A DNA stretch of 64,000 bases from Paenibacillus phoenicis (GCF_034718895.1 NZ_JAYERP010000001.1:1612001-1676000), one strand, 5' to 3'. Positions 53,298 through 62,543 are shown, counted from the first letter of the stretch. Notes: generated by a model from the letters alone, not told the origin. Translations and numbers: made by a program.

Positions 53298-54620
53298 CTA
53301 ACCTTCATCAGACTTGCGCCGCGTAAACAGCCGGATTGGCGTTCCCTCAAAATCAAATGCTGCCCGGATTTTGTTCTCCAGGTACCGTTCATAAGAGAAA
53401 TGCATCAGCTCCGGATCGTTGACAAATACCACGATGGTCGGCGGTTTCACCGCAACCTGCGTGACGTAATTAATTCGCAGGCGCCGCCCTTTGTCCGTTG
53501 GCGGAGGATTGATGGCGATTGCATCCGACACAACATCGTTTAGCAAATGGGTCTGCACGCGCTTCGCATGCTGATCTGCGACGTGCTGAACCACCGGCAA
53601 CAGTTTATGTAAACGCTGCTTCGTTTTAGCTGACAGGAAAACAATCGGGGCATACGTCATAAACAGGAAGTGGTCGCGGATTCTTTGCTCAAATTGGTGC
53701 ATGGTTTTATCGTCCTTCTCAACCACATCCCATTTGTTCACGACGAAAATGGAAGCTTTACCGGCTTCATAAGCGTATCCCGCGATATGCTTATCCTGTT
53801 CGATGATCCCTTCTTCGCCGTTGATCAGAACCAGTACCACATCCGCCCGCTCGATCGCTTTCATGGCGCGCATAACGCTGTACTTCTCCGTCGTTTCATA
53901 GACCTTACCGCGTTTGCGCATCCCTGCGGTATCGATCAGGACGTACCGTTGACCGTCTTTCTCGAACGGCGTATCAATCGCATCACGGGTTGTTCCGGCG
54001 ATATCGCTGACGATGACTCGCTCTTCACCGAGGATCGCGTTCACCAGCGAGGATTTCCCCACGTTTGGACGACCAATCAAAGCGACCCGGATCACGTCAT
54101 CATCGTATTCGTCATCCGCGAGCTCCGGCAGATTATCCGCAATCGCATCCAGCAAATCGCCGATGCCCGTGCCATGGCTGCCCGATACCCCAATCGGCTC
54201 ACCAAAGCCGAGGTTATAAAACTCATAAATATTGTCGATCCGGCCGATGTTATCCACCTTATTCACCGCGACAATGACCGGCTTGCCTGACCGGTACAAC
54301 AAATTGGCGACCTCCTCGTCCGAAGTAGTCACGCCAGCCTTGGCGTCACACATAAATACAATCACATCGGCTTCCTCGATCGCGAGTTCGGCCTGCATAC
54401 GGATCGATTTGAGAATCGGCTCCTTGTCGTCGAGTTCAATCCCTCCTGTATCGATGATGCTGAACGGTTTCCCGTTCCATTCCGACGCGCCGTAAATCCG
54501 GTCGCGCGTAATCCCGGGCTTATCTTCCACGATTGCCAGGCGGTCACCGATAATCCGGTTAAATATCGTGGATTTCCCCACATTCGGCCGCCCGACGATA
54601 GCCACAACGGGTCTTGCCAT
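53298..54620 (-). CDS. der: Ribosome biogenesis GTPase Der (EngA)
   Basis: Two tandem G domains required for 50S assembly. G1 motifs GRPNVGKST (about residue 9) and GRPNVGKSS (about residue 183), with DTGG and DTAG, NKVD and NKWD for each domain. A C-terminal KH-like domain follows (ending [13 protein letters not shown]). The ATG at 54620 is preferred over one two codons upstream because GGAGG is then 7 nt away. 440 residues, standard. Confidence 0.98.
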   Translation of the reverse strand: MARPVVAIVGRPNVGKSTIFNRIIGDRLAIVEDKPGITRDRIYGASEWNGKPFSIIDTGGIELDDKEPILKSIRMQAELAIEEADVIVFMCDAKAGVTTSDEEVANLLYRSGKPVIVAVNKVDNIGRIDNIYEFYNLGFGEPIGVSGSHGTGIGDLLDAIADNLPELADDEYDDDVIRVALIGRPNVGKSSLVNAILGEERVIVSDIAGTTRDAIDTPFEKDGQRYVLIDTAGMRKRGKVYETTEKYSVMRAMKAIERADVVLVLINGEEGIIEQDKHIAGYAYEAGKASIFVVNKWDVVEKDDKTMHQFEQRIRDHFLFMTYAPIVFLSAKTKQRLHKLLPVVQHVADQHAKRVQTHLLNDVVSDAIAINPPPTDKGRRLRINYVTQVAVKPPTIVVFVNDPELMHFSYERYLENKIRAAFDFEGTPIRLFTRRKSDEG

Positions 54621-54756
54621 TGACATCCCTCCTAATACTTATTTTTGGATCCTCAAAATGGAGTTGATTCTCTATATAGGCTTCACACGTTTATTTACGG
54701 ATACACGTAAATCATCATAGCAAAAAAAAGATGGCTTGGCTAACGGTCAACAACAA

Positions 54757-54794
54757 AAACGGCGAACCCGCTTCTTCAGGGTCCGCCGATGTTC
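54757..54794 (-). terminator. Terminator after the S1-domain gene
   Basis: Minus-strand stem CGGCGGACCC/GGGTTCGCCG with a GAAGAA-type loop and TTTTTG tail. Confidence 0.8.
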
Positions 54795-54811
54795 GAGCCA
54801 CTAAAACCTGA

Positions 54812-56047
54812 TTATTTCAGTTTGCTGAGTTTATCGCCGAAGCGTTCGCCCAGCGTGATGCTTAAGCCTTGGTTGCTCAGCGATACGTTAGGGTTGTCGC
54901 CCAGGTCTTCTTTTCTCACGCTGCTGCCTTTGGAAGGTCTTTCGCTCTTCGGTGCAGGAGCCGGAGCTTCTTCCGTTTCCTTAATGCTGAGGCTTACCCG
55001 TTTCTCGCTAGGGTTCACGTCCAGCACTTTCACCTGTACCGTTTGTCCTTCTTTCAGCACTTCATGCGGAGTTCCGATATGCTTATGCGAAATTTGAGAG
55101 ATATGAACGAGTCCTTCTACCCCCGGTGCGATTTCCACGAAGGCACCAAAGTTCACCAGTCGTTTAACTTCGCCTGTTACAATGTCACCGGTGTGGAATT
55201 TCTCAGCCGCTGTATCCCAAGGACCTGGTTGTGCTGCTTTGATCGAAAGGCTGATTTTGCCTTTTTCCGGATCAACTTTGAGCACTTTCACCTTCACTTT
55301 GTCGCCTTCGGACAGGACGTCAGCAGGTTTGTCAACATGGTTCCATGCGATTTCGGATACGTGTACCAATCCGTCTACGCCGCCTACGTCAACAAATGCA
55401 CCAAATTGAGTCAAGCGTTGAACCGTACCTTCCAGCACTTGGCCTTCTTTCAATTCAGCCATCACTTTTTGTTTGTTCGCTTCAAACTCTTCATCAAGCA
55501 CATCCTTTTGGGAAAGGATCACTTTGTTGTTCTCACGGTCAAGTTCTTTCACTTTGACGCGCAGCGTGCGGCCTTTATAGTCGCTGAAGTCTTCAACGAA
55601 GTGACGTTCTACCATCGATGCCGGAATGAAGCCGCGAACGCCTACGTCAGCGACAATCCCGCCTTTGACGACGTCGGCAACCGTAACTTCGAAGACTTCG
55701 CCGTTTTGGAACTTCTTCTCCAGCTCTTCCCAAGCGTTTTCGCTGTCAATCGCACGTTTGGAGAGCACCAGGCGTTCCTTCTCGTCGTCGATGCTGACCA
55801 CTTTCGTTTCTACCTCTTGGCCTACTTGCACAGCATCCGCCGCATTGTCGAGATGTACGGAGGACAGCTCGCGAATAGGAATAACACCGTCGTATTTATA
55901 TCCAATGCTTACATAAGCTTGGTTATCTTCGATTTTGACGATCGTTCCTTTGACGGTGTCCCCTTTTTTCAAAGAGACGATTTGCTCCATCTCATCCTGG
56001 CTAGCGACTTCCGCAGCCTCTTGAACATTTTTTGTTTCTTCCGACAT
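54812..56047 (-). CDS. 30S ribosomal protein S1 homologue (YpfD-like)
   Basis: 411 residues with four S1 RNA-binding domains (about 20-95, 105-175, 190-265, 275-350). The last two are closest to canonical, with VQRLTQFGAFVDVGGVDGLVHVSEI and the same pattern at VKRLVNFGAFVEI. A charged tail follows. Gram-positive S1 homologues of this size bind mRNA but lack the six-domain structure of E. coli RpsA. GGAGGTTATTGAC precedes the ATG. It lies between plsC/cmk and der as in B. subtilis. Confidence 0.93.
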   Translation of the reverse strand: MSEETKNVQEAAEVASQDEMEQIVSLKKGDTVKGTIVKIEDNQAYVSIGYKYDGVIPIRELSSVHLDNAADAVQVGQEVETKVVSIDDEKERLVLSKRAIDSENAWEELEKKFQNGEVFEVTVADVVKGGIVADVGVRGFIPASMVERHFVEDFSDYKGRTLRVKVKELDRENNKVILSQKDVLDEEFEANKQKVMAELKEGQVLEGTVQRLTQFGAFVDVGGVDGLVHVSEIAWNHVDKPADVLSEGDKVKVKVLKVDPEKGKISLSIKAAQPGPWDTAAEKFHTGDIVTGEVKRLVNFGAFVEIAPGVEGLVHISQISHKHIGTPHEVLKEGQTVQVKVLDVNPSEKRVSLSIKETEEAPAPAPKSERPSKGSSVRKEDLGDNPNVSLSNQGLSITLGERFGDKLSKLK

Positions 56048-56098
56048 GTCAATAACCTCCTCAATTCAAAAACCCATTTATTTAAACCCGCTCTAAAG

Positions 56099-56155
56099 GT
56101 TGTTCAAAAAGCCAGCTTTCGATCACAAAGTAAAAAATTGACTTTTTGAGCTTCC
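56099..56155 (-). repeat. Dispersed intergenic repeat, copy 5 (short, internally deleted)
   Basis: Retains only the ends of the family: GTTCAAAAAGCCAGCTTTCGATCAC and GACTTTTTGAGCTTCC type sequence, so it looks like a deletion derivative of the 160-bp repeat. Confidence 0.55.
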
Positions 56156-56247
56156 ACTTGTAGCGAAGTTCAAAACAATCCATTAAGGTATAGCTTCCCA
56201 AATGTTATCAGCCTTCATGCATCCCATCTGGCAAAGGCATGAAAAAA

Positions 56248-56829
56248 TTAACGCTTCTTCAGCTCGGCGATGCTGGCCATGATTTTCTCCGTAGCTCGCT
56301 CGGCTGCGTCAGGTCCGCCATTCTCCTTGAACTCCGTCAGATCAACCGGCGGTCCGTAAACGACGCGCAATTTCCGAAACAATTTATAAGTGCCAATAAT
56401 CGCAACCGGAATCACCGCTGCGTCACTGCGAAGCGCGAACGTCGCCGCACCTTTCTTGCCGATCATATTCGCTTCGGCGTCTTTCACCCGACGGCCTTCC
56501 GGGAAAATCCCGATGACGTGACCGTTACGGAGCAAGGTCAGCGCGGTTTTGATCGATTCTTTGCTTACGCCCCCCCGCTTTACAGGGAAAGCTCCTAGCT
56601 GCCGAATCAGCCAACTGAAGCCGAAAATGTTGAACAATTCCTGCTTGGCCATAAAATGCACCTTGCGTTCCAACATGATGCCGATGGTCGGCGGATCAAG
56701 CAAAGTTAAATGGTTGGAGCACAAGAGCACTCCGCCTTCTTTGGGGATATGCTCCAAGCCGCTTACCTCAAAGCGATACAACAGCTTATAGAGGATGCGA
56801 AGCACACTTCGACAAAAACGATAGATCAT
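56248..56829 (-). CDS. plsC: 1-acyl-sn-glycerol-3-phosphate acyltransferase
   Basis: Second acylation of phosphatidate synthesis. 193 residues with the catalytic H-x4-D in CSNHLTLLDPPTIG and the phosphate-binding FPEGRR. The N-terminal helix may sit at the membrane. It is 6 bp after cmk, so co-transcribed. plsY and gpsA further downstream give three steps of lipid synthesis in one region. Confidence 0.93.
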   Translation of the reverse strand: MIYRFCRSVLRILYKLLYRFEVSGLEHIPKEGGVLLCSNHLTLLDPPTIGIMLERKVHFMAKQELFNIFGFSWLIRQLGAFPVKRGGVSKESIKTALTLLRNGHVIGIFPEGRRVKDAEANMIGKKGAATFALRSDAAVIPVAIIGTYKLFRKLRVVYGPPVDLTEFKENGGPDAAERATEKIMASIAELKKR

Positions 56830-56835
56830 CCAGGC

Positions 56836-57534
56836 TCAACTCTCACTTCCATAGGTTCTGCACATTGCTACGATGTGGTCGGCCACTTCGTCCAAGGACA
56901 TCTGCGTCGTATCCAGCAGCTGAGCATCCTCTGCCTGCCGCAGCGGGGAAACCTCCCGCTCCCGGTCCAGCCGGTCTCGCTCTTCAATCGATCGCACGAG
57001 GTCATCGAAGGAAATCTTGTCCTGCTCCTTCATTTCCTTGTAACGCCGACGTGCCCGTTCCTCAACGCTCGCGGTCATGAACACCTTCACTTCCGCATCA
57101 GGTAATACGCAAGTGCCGATATCGCGTCCGTCCATGACGACGCCTTTGCGCAAAGCCATTTGCCGCTGCAATGAGACAAGCCGATCGCGCAGCCCCTCGA
57201 TTTGCGCATATCGGGACACTTGGGCATTCACGGCTAACGAGCGAATCTCTTCCGTGACGTCTCGACCGTTCACCCGGACCTGTTGCCCCTGTTCTCCAGG
57301 CAGCAATTCGATATCCAATTCAGGTAAATGCTGCAGCACTTTGTCCACTTCGTCTGGTCCGATCCCTAGCTGCAGAAAATACCAAGTTGCCGCCCGGTAC
57401 ATCGCCCCGGTATCGACGTAGACATAATGCAGTCTACCGGCAACCATTCGAGCTATCGTACTTTTCCCTGCCCCCGCAGGACCGTCGATGGCGATGTTGA
57501 TTTTCTCATGGGTTGTAGACGTCTCGCTTGCCAA
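56836..57534 (-). CDS. cmk: Cytidylate kinase
   Basis: Phosphorylates CMP and dCMP. 232 residues with the P loop NIAIDGPAGAGKSTIARMV, YVDTGAMYRA and MDGRDIGTCVLPDAEVKVF. The start is taken as TTG at 57534 with AGGAGG 9 nt upstream; the frame is open for six more codons to an ATG that lies within this site. Confidence 0.96.
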   Translation of the reverse strand: MASETSTTHEKINIAIDGPAGAGKSTIARMVAGRLHYVYVDTGAMYRAATWYFLQLGIGPDEVDKVLQHLPELDIELLPGEQGQQVRVNGRDVTEEIRSLAVNAQVSRYAQIEGLRDRLVSLQRQMALRKGVVMDGRDIGTCVLPDAEVKVFMTASVEERARRRYKEMKEQDKISFDDLVRSIEERDRLDREREVSPLRQAEDAQLLDTTQMSLDEVADHIVAMCRTYGSES

Positions 57535-57567
57535 AGGGGCATTCCTCCTCAAAACAAATCCTCAAGA

Positions 57568-57590
57568 AAAAAGCAGGCATTGCCTGCGAC
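57568..57590 (-). terminator. Terminator between the YpfB-like gene and cmk
   Basis: Perfect stem GCAGGC/GCCTGC with a three-base loop and six T on the minus strand, nearly the same as the terminator after mtrB. Confidence 0.85.
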
Positions 57591-57649
57591 GTGAAAATTA
57601 TACCACAGATAACAAAGGGATGCAAAAGAAACGCGCTTGCTTTTCCCGA

Positions 57650-57859
57650 TTAATTCCCTTGTTCTCTGTGAATGGGCACCCCTTCATATTTGTCTGCAGA
57701 GGCTAGAACATATCGCAATTCTGGAATCCGTAGCAAGAGTTGAAACAGGCATAATGCTGCCAATAAAACCAGTAAACTCCGTTTTATCCATCTTTCCACC
57801 TTGTCCGAGAAAGACAGAAACAGTTCCGTATAAATTTCGTCGTCTTGCGTTTTTTTCAT
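57650..57859 (-). CDS. Small membrane protein (YpfB-like, DUF5359)
   Basis: 69 residues from ATG 57859 with GGGAGGG 7 nt upstream. A charged N-terminal part MKKTQDDEIYTELFLSFSDK is followed by one hydrophobic helix (about 24-42, SLLVLLAALCLFQLLL) and a short polar tail. Size, topology and position between ypfA and cmk match YpfB. Function unknown. Confidence 0.75.
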   Translation of the reverse strand: MKKTQDDEIYTELFLSFSDKVERWIKRSLLVLLAALCLFQLLLRIPELRYVLASADKYEGVPIHREQGN

Positions 57860-57967
57860 TTCGATTCCCTCCCTGGTTAGCCACACGAACACGGGTGGAT
57901 TTCAATGCGTTAATGTATAGCTTATCCATATTGGGAAATCGGAAATACCTCCATTGAGCGGATGAAA

Positions 57968-58630
57968 TCAGCGATTTTTGAAATCAAACTGTCGCTCGAA
58001 GCAATACCGAATCAGCTTTTGCCGTTCAAGGTCCGAAATGCTTACGAATTTCAGCATGACAATCGTGCGCCCGGTTTCCAGCTTCTTCATCCGAACAACT
58101 TCCGCTTCAAAAGGCACATGGTCGATCGTACCATTTTTGAACGGGATGAGCAGCCAGCAAAAGAGCAGATCCCCCTGAGCCAGCTTAAATTCGCTGCTGC
58201 AGCTGAAGGAGACCCCGCCGCCGCCAACATCCTCCGTATATGTTACAAAGCGCACGCCGTCCTTCATGAGCACGGCGATTTCCAATTTGGCGACCACTCG
58301 CAAAAAATTGCGCCGTTGGATTTTCGTAATCGTTTCCGGCTCAGGCTTGCAAATACGCACTAATTGAACAACGTCGTCGGCAAAACCGAGCACATATGTA
58401 TTAAAGTAGTTTTTCACTCCGTTTTCTGTCAGGAAATACACGGATAATTCGTCCCCGATGTACAGCTTTCTGATGCGTCCGCTCCCGATCTCGATCGGCA
58501 CTTCGATCAATAACGATTCTTCTTCCACGTCCGCGATCCGTGATTTACATTCCTTCTCATCATTCGGCTTCTCCACCGAGGCGACTTGAATGTATACAAG
58601 ATCGTTCACTTTAGGAAACAAGCTTGCCAC
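57968..58630 (-). CDS. PilZ-domain c-di-GMP receptor, flagellar brake type (YpfA/MotI-like)
   Basis: 220 residues: N-terminal YcgR-N-like beta domain (about 5-95) and C-terminal PilZ domain (about 100-215). The c-di-GMP-binding RxxxR appears as QRRNFLRV and the second motif as DVGGGGVSFS (D-x-G/S-x2-G). B. subtilis YpfA binds c-di-GMP and slows the flagellar motor, so a motility role is likely; cheR nearby shows the organism is motile. Confidence 0.9.
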   Translation of the reverse strand: MASLFPKVNDLVYIQVASVEKPNDEKECKSRIADVEEESLLIEVPIEIGSGRIRKLYIGDELSVYFLTENGVKNYFNTYVLGFADDVVQLVRICKPEPETITKIQRRNFLRVVAKLEIAVLMKDGVRFVTYTEDVGGGGVSFSCSSEFKLAQGDLLFCWLLIPFKNGTIDHVPFEAEVVRMKKLETGRTIVMLKFVSISDLERQKLIRYCFERQFDFKNR

Positions 58631-58716
58631 CGTCCTATGTCATGGTTGTACTTCTATCTTTTGATTATAGCACGGCGCGAGGCGGCTGGACTTAAATAAT
58701 TCGTTGAAAAATCAAA

Positions 58717-58757
58717 AAGGAATCTTCCGGACAACCGGAACATTCCTTTGAAGTTGC
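58717..58757 (-). terminator. Terminator after ypeB
   Basis: Long minus-strand stem AAAGGAAT-n-TTCCGG/CCGGAA-n-ATTCCTTT with a four-base loop and TTT tail. Confidence 0.85.
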
Positions 58758-58768
58758 CGCGCAGAGAA

Positions 58769-60136
58769 TCAGGAAGACTTCGTTTCTCCTTGATTGTTGC
58801 GGCTGCGAATCTCTTCGATCATCTCTTCATTGCCGTTCTCAGCGTTGATGAAGATTTTGTACTGCGATCCGTTAATCGAACCGCCGAATTCGTAGGTGAG
58901 CACCTTCTCTGCTTGCTCGTTCTCGATGAGCGCGAGACGATGATATTTCTCTTTGTACTCCGGATTCAGAAATTTACGCGCTTGCTGCAAAGTCAGTTTA
59001 GGTTTTCCGACATTTTCCCGGTTTTCACGTTCATACACGTAGTCGCTGGCCTGCATCCCGGTCACCTGCCCGTTGTCCAGTGCAACTCGGATCGTGATTT
59101 TCTCCGGATAAATGAGCACGTCGCCTTGCTTGCTGACGAACGTGAAGTTCCCTTCATTATCGAACTCATCATAAGAAACGGCCGCTAGCCCCGGATACCC
59201 TTTGTTTTCCAGGAAATCTTTGGCCCGCTGTTTCGCCGTGCTCACATCCACCGCTTTCGGTCCGATGGGGCGATGGTAGACATAGGAGATCAAATGGCCG
59301 CCGTTCCGGGTAAAATCAAGCGACCAAGACTCGTCGCCTTTTTTGTTCTTCAGGTTGGCCGTATACGAGGCCCACTCCGTTCCTTTCCCGTTCTCTACGA
59401 CTTGGATGTTCTCTGCGCTCTGCACGCCCGTAAAAGCCGCCGTTTTACGTTTAATTTCCTCAACGGTGATCGGACTACCGCCCAGCTTCTTCACCGAACG
59501 TTTATTGTACATGCTGGAGATGGACGGTCCCCAATCCAACTCTGGGTATTCGCCAACCTTTTTATCTACGGTTTTAAAGCCATCGATAATCGTATTGTCC
59601 CGCGGCTCCTTCTCGCTAGCCAGCGCCGTCTCGACGTCCATCCAGCGCAGGCGATTCGCGATAACCTTGTTTTGTACGCCTTGCAGGTCTTGGGCGATTT
59701 GCGCCGAGCTTTTGTACAGCTCTTTCAGATTTTTTAACTCGTTTTCGGTTAAAGGCTGCTTCGTCAAATCACGAATCGCGGTCTGGTACGAGAACTTCGC
59801 GATACGAGACAGAAACTCTTCCGTTTTATTAAACGGGAGCAAGGTTAACGGAAGCTGGTTGATTTCGTTTTGCGCCTCGCTCGTGATGCGCCATACGTTC
59901 ACCAGCCCTTTACGTTGGGCACCGGTGGAGGCCGAATTTACCGCCAAGGTGTTGCCCAATTCCGTATGCAGCTTGTCCACGTGATAAGACAAATCATGGA
60001 ACGCCCGCTGATATTGGTTTTCCGCCTTGATCAGAATCGAGTTTTTCTCCTGGTTCTCCTGATACCCCCACACCAGGGCGCCGATCAACAGCACGGCGGT
60101 CACTGGAAACAGAATCGCACTCAATCGTTTGTACAT
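58769..60136 (-). CDS. ypeB: Germination protein YpeB
   Basis: 455 residues. An N-terminal signal/anchor helix (about 5-22, LSAILFPVTAVLLIGALVWG) is followed by a long helical region and C-terminal PepSY-type repeats (about 210-440, for example AKQRAKDFLENKGYPGLAAV and TLQQARKFLNPEYKEKYHR). YpeB stabilises the cortex-lytic enzyme SleB in spores. In B. subtilis sleB lies directly upstream, but no sleB is found in the window. A SigG-type promoter lies about 45-70 bp upstream, consistent with forespore expression. Confidence 0.95.
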   Translation of the reverse strand: MYKRLSAILFPVTAVLLIGALVWGYQENQEKNSILIKAENQYQRAFHDLSYHVDKLHTELGNTLAVNSASTGAQRKGLVNVWRITSEAQNEINQLPLTLLPFNKTEEFLSRIAKFSYQTAIRDLTKQPLTENELKNLKELYKSSAQIAQDLQGVQNKVIANRLRWMDVETALASEKEPRDNTIIDGFKTVDKKVGEYPELDWGPSISSMYNKRSVKKLGGSPITVEEIKRKTAAFTGVQSAENIQVVENGKGTEWASYTANLKNKKGDESWSLDFTRNGGHLISYVYHRPIGPKAVDVSTAKQRAKDFLENKGYPGLAAVSYDEFDNEGNFTFVSKQGDVLIYPEKITIRVALDNGQVTGMQASDYVYERENRENVGKPKLTLQQARKFLNPEYKEKYHRLALIENEQAEKVLTYEFGGSINGSQYKIFINAENGNEEMIEEIRSRNNQGETKSS

Positions 60137-60174
60137 TGGGCTTAGCTCTCTCCCTTCTTCAACTAGGTTGGGAT

Positions 60175-60205
60175 TAGTGTGACAAGAAGGAAAGAACTTT
60201 ATGCA
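60175..60205 (-). promoter_or_regulatory. SigG-type forespore promoter of ypeB
   Basis: Minus strand TGCATA (60200-60205), 18 bp, CACACTA (60175-60181), one mismatch from the SigG -10. It overlaps the space just after the zinc-binding gene. Confidence 0.6.
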
Positions 60206-60216
60206 TAATCTTCACC

Positions 60217-60369
60217 CTACTGAATCGCTTCTTCTTCGATCTCAAAGTTATGCTGATTATTGCATAGGCATTGCTTAAAGCCGGTTTCGATATGGCCGCG
60301 CTCTTTTTTGCCGCGCAACACAAACCGCTCGCCGCACGCTTTACAAGTAATTCGCACCTTGACGCGCAC
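60217..60369 (-). CDS. Small zinc-ribbon-like protein
   Basis: A 50-residue frame from GTG 60369, with AAAGGGGTG 10 nt upstream. Cysteines fall as C-x2-C (ITCKACGERF) and C-x-C (FKQCLCNNQH), with nearby His, giving a plausible single zinc ribbon. The C-terminus is acidic. It occupies the position where sleB stands in B. subtilis, between prsW and ypeB. No function can be assigned. Confidence 0.65.
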   Translation of the reverse strand: MRVKVRITCKACGERFVLRGKKERGHIETGFKQCLCNNQHNFEIEEEAIQ

Positions 60370-60460
60370 GAAAAAAGGCACCCCTTTCTAACGATCCTGC
60401 AGCCTACCTTAGCGTAAACATGCAAATTGTTAGAATCAGGATGCCCTATTCTGAGGCAAA

Positions 60461-61153
60461 TTAATCTTGCCCCTTCGCCCCCGGCGTCAAACGGAACGGG
60501 GAACGGTTGTTGGCCCGATACATCTTCCCGAGCCCTCCGTACCAGAGGAAGGCCATAAGGGGGACGATAAACCAAATCCAATACTGCGTCGTATTGTTTA
60601 AGATCCAATCGTATACCCCATGCCAGAACAGCGGGAAGGCTAACGAAAAGATCAGGAACTTTCGAGTTTGCCCGCCGCTCGAGAATTTAGCCCGACCCAG
60701 GTAGTACCCCATCATCACCCCGAACATCGCGTGGCCGGATACGGGGAGTAGGGCTCGAACGAGCATGGTGCCAATCGAAGCGTGACTCGCAAAGGCATAC
60801 AATACATTCTCAACCGTTGCGAATCCTAATGAAATTGCCGCCGCATATAAGATCCCGTCATACGGCTCATCAAATTCGGTATGGTTGTAAATCATATGAA
60901 ATAATACGAACCACTTCAGCACTTCCTCTACACCGGCCGAAATGCCAAAAGCTGTAACCAACGGTCCTTCGCCCAGCCACATGGTTAACCCTCGCTGGAT
61001 GATCAGGACCGGCAATACGATCAAGAAGCCAAGCAAAAACACCTTGATGACCATATGCAGCGGTTCCGCATCATACTTGTCCCTGAGATAAAAATACGTA
61101 AGCAGTGCAATACCGGGAGCAACCGCTGCGCTTAAAATCGAGAAAAAGAGCAA
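60461..61153 (-). CDS. prsW: PrsW-type glutamic intramembrane protease
   Basis: 230 residues, about seven membrane helices. Motifs of the PrsW/Rce1 superfamily are present: GVEEVLKWFVLFH (E-E-x3-K), FATVENVLY and the His-containing HAMFGVMMGYYLG and LFWHGVYDWIL. In B. subtilis PrsW cleaves the anti-sigma factor RsiW at site 1. Here a sigma/anti-sigma pair at 14-15 kb could be a client, but that is inference. The start is TTG 61153 with GGGGGG upstream. Confidence 0.9.
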   Translation of the reverse strand: MLFFSILSAAVAPGIALLTYFYLRDKYDAEPLHMVIKVFLLGFLIVLPVLIIQRGLTMWLGEGPLVTAFGISAGVEEVLKWFVLFHMIYNHTEFDEPYDGILYAAAISLGFATVENVLYAFASHASIGTMLVRALLPVSGHAMFGVMMGYYLGRAKFSSGGQTRKFLIFSLAFPLFWHGVYDWILNNTTQYWIWFIVPLMAFLWYGGLGKMYRANNRSPFRLTPGAKGQD

Positions 61154-61238
61154 CGGTTATCCCCCCTTATTGGCTGCTTCCGTTCTTTGTCTCTCTCTCT
61201 TCTGAATTGACATGGGTCTGCCTTCATACGAGACGTAA

Positions 61239-61859
61239 TCAATCCTGGCGTTTGAAGTGGTTGCAAATCGTATCCACCGCATGATCAGCCATGATTAATT
61301 GCCCGTACTCTTCCAGCATCGCCGTAGTTACCGATGTCGCTTCGCCGAATTCAGCTAATACTGCAATCAGAGCAGGATGTTTGCCCTCCTCCAGTTCCTC
61401 CGGCTCCAGCTGAAGAACCCATTTTCCATTATATTTATACAGTCTGCCGGCATTGTGAAGCATCGACTTCAGCACGTGTGCCGCTTCGATTACATTCTCG
61501 AAATCGTCAAAGGAATACAGAATGGTATCACTTTGCTCCAACGTAACTTCCATCTCATAAACTTCTTCCGGCAGTTCATCCTCATAAGGCGAGCCAATCC
61601 CATGTTGATGGTGATCGTATTTGCCGCGCGTAACGATGACGACCATTCCTTGTGCAGGAAGGGCGAACACTTCCACAGCCAATGGCCCGGTGGCGTCAAA
61701 GCCCACTTCGTTATAAGCCTGATCCATCATTTCAGTGAACAGGTCATGGACTTTGGGAATTTCCTGCCACATGTCCTCTTTCTGTATACCGCGTTCGCTT
61801 AAATCGTCAAACGTGAGGAAAATCCGTATCTTATCCTGGCCTAGTCTTTCTATCTTCAT
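61239..61859 (-). CDS. MecA family adaptor protein (MecB/YpbH-like)
   Basis: 206 residues. The N-terminal substrate-binding domain MKIERLGQDKIRIFLTFDDL with ERGI is followed by an acidic linker and a C-terminal ClpC-binding domain (about 105-200, ILYSFDDFENVIEAAHVLK and GRLYKYNGKWVLQL). Adaptor for the ClpCP protease; in B. subtilis the paralogue next to prsW is YpbH. Regulation of competence or sporulation regulators is the usual role. Confidence 0.9.
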   Translation of the reverse strand: MKIERLGQDKIRIFLTFDDLSERGIQKEDMWQEIPKVHDLFTEMMDQAYNEVGFDATGPLAVEVFALPAQGMVVIVTRGKYDHHQHGIGSPYEDELPEEVYEMEVTLEQSDTILYSFDDFENVIEAAHVLKSMLHNAGRLYKYNGKWVLQLEPEELEEGKHPALIAVLAEFGEATSVTTAMLEEYGQLIMADHAVDTICNHFKRQD

Positions 61860-61985
61860 ACAGGATCCTCCTCTCTCTATACGTTGTTATAAAACAGATT
61901 ATGAAACCTGCTGTCAAGTGTGCTGAAAATGGTTCTTTGTATGTATGTTATCACTTATTTCACCTAAATGCACGCTTTAAAATAG

Positions 61986-62040
61986 AACAAAAAAGAATCA
62001 TTTTCCGTAACCCCATCAAGGGGGCAGAAAATGACTCTTG
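61986..62040 (-). terminator. Terminator after the unknown gene at 62061
   Basis: Long minus-strand stem AGAGTCATTTTC/GAAAATGATTCT with an inner CCCC/GGGG pair, then TTTTTT. Confidence 0.85.
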
Positions 62041-62060
62041 TGGTGGTGTTTTGAAACGGA

Positions 62061-62456
62061 TTACAAACCTGGAACCGGGGTTTTCGCCTCTTTGAGGATG
62101 GCCTCAACTTCACGGCGCACATCGGGATCGCCTTTAATGAGGTCGGTCAGCTGCTTCAGACTGTATTCCTTCGAATGATTCGAACCGGCCGCTGATACCG
62201 TGCCGGAACTGGGATACACCTGGGCGTTGTCTGCCCCTTTAGCCTTTGTGACAGATGCAGACGCCGTATCTTCCGTTTTCAGCGCTGCCGAAATATCTTC
62301 GGTGGGGCTGTCGGTACGCTTTGAGGAGATCCCCGCAAACTTCAGGACCGAGCCTGCACCGCTCATCACGGACATCAGGCTTTGCTTCCGTCGCGAAGCC
62401 CACATCGCGGCGAAAACGCCAACCAGTAAACCGCCTAAAAATGAGGAAGATTTCAC
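62061..62456 (-). CDS. Uncharacterised membrane-anchored protein
   Basis: 131 residues from GTG 62456, chosen for GGAGG 8 nt upstream. A short hydrophobic N-terminal helix (SFLGGLLVGVFAAMWAS) followed by RRKQS suggests a signal anchor with the rest inside the cell. The middle is Ser/Thr/Ala-rich and disordered, and the last 30 residues form a helix LKQLTDLIKGDPDVRREVEAI. Not recognised. It is divergent from the deacetylase gene. Confidence 0.6.
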   Translation of the reverse strand: MKSSSFLGGLLVGVFAAMWASRRKQSLMSVMSGAGSVLKFAGISSKRTDSPTEDISAALKTEDTASASVTKAKGADNAQVYPSSGTVSAAGSNHSKEYSLKQLTDLIKGDPDVRREVEAILKEAKTPVPGL

Positions 62457-62543
62457 GTAAAAAACCTCCTTGGTTATGTTAAAATCATCTGTAGTGTTCG
62501 CGGATTCCCTTAAACTCATGCGGCATAAATACAGGAAAGCGAG

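Noticed and set aside
54869-56149. 426-codon plus-strand ORF
   Set aside because: Antisense to the four-domain S1 protein; its Phe/His-rich sequence is the reverse of S1 repeats.
60174-60608. 144-codon minus-strand ORF overlapping the prsW 3' end
   Set aside because: Different frame from prsW and from the zinc-ribbon gene; no motif. Both real genes have ribosome sites.
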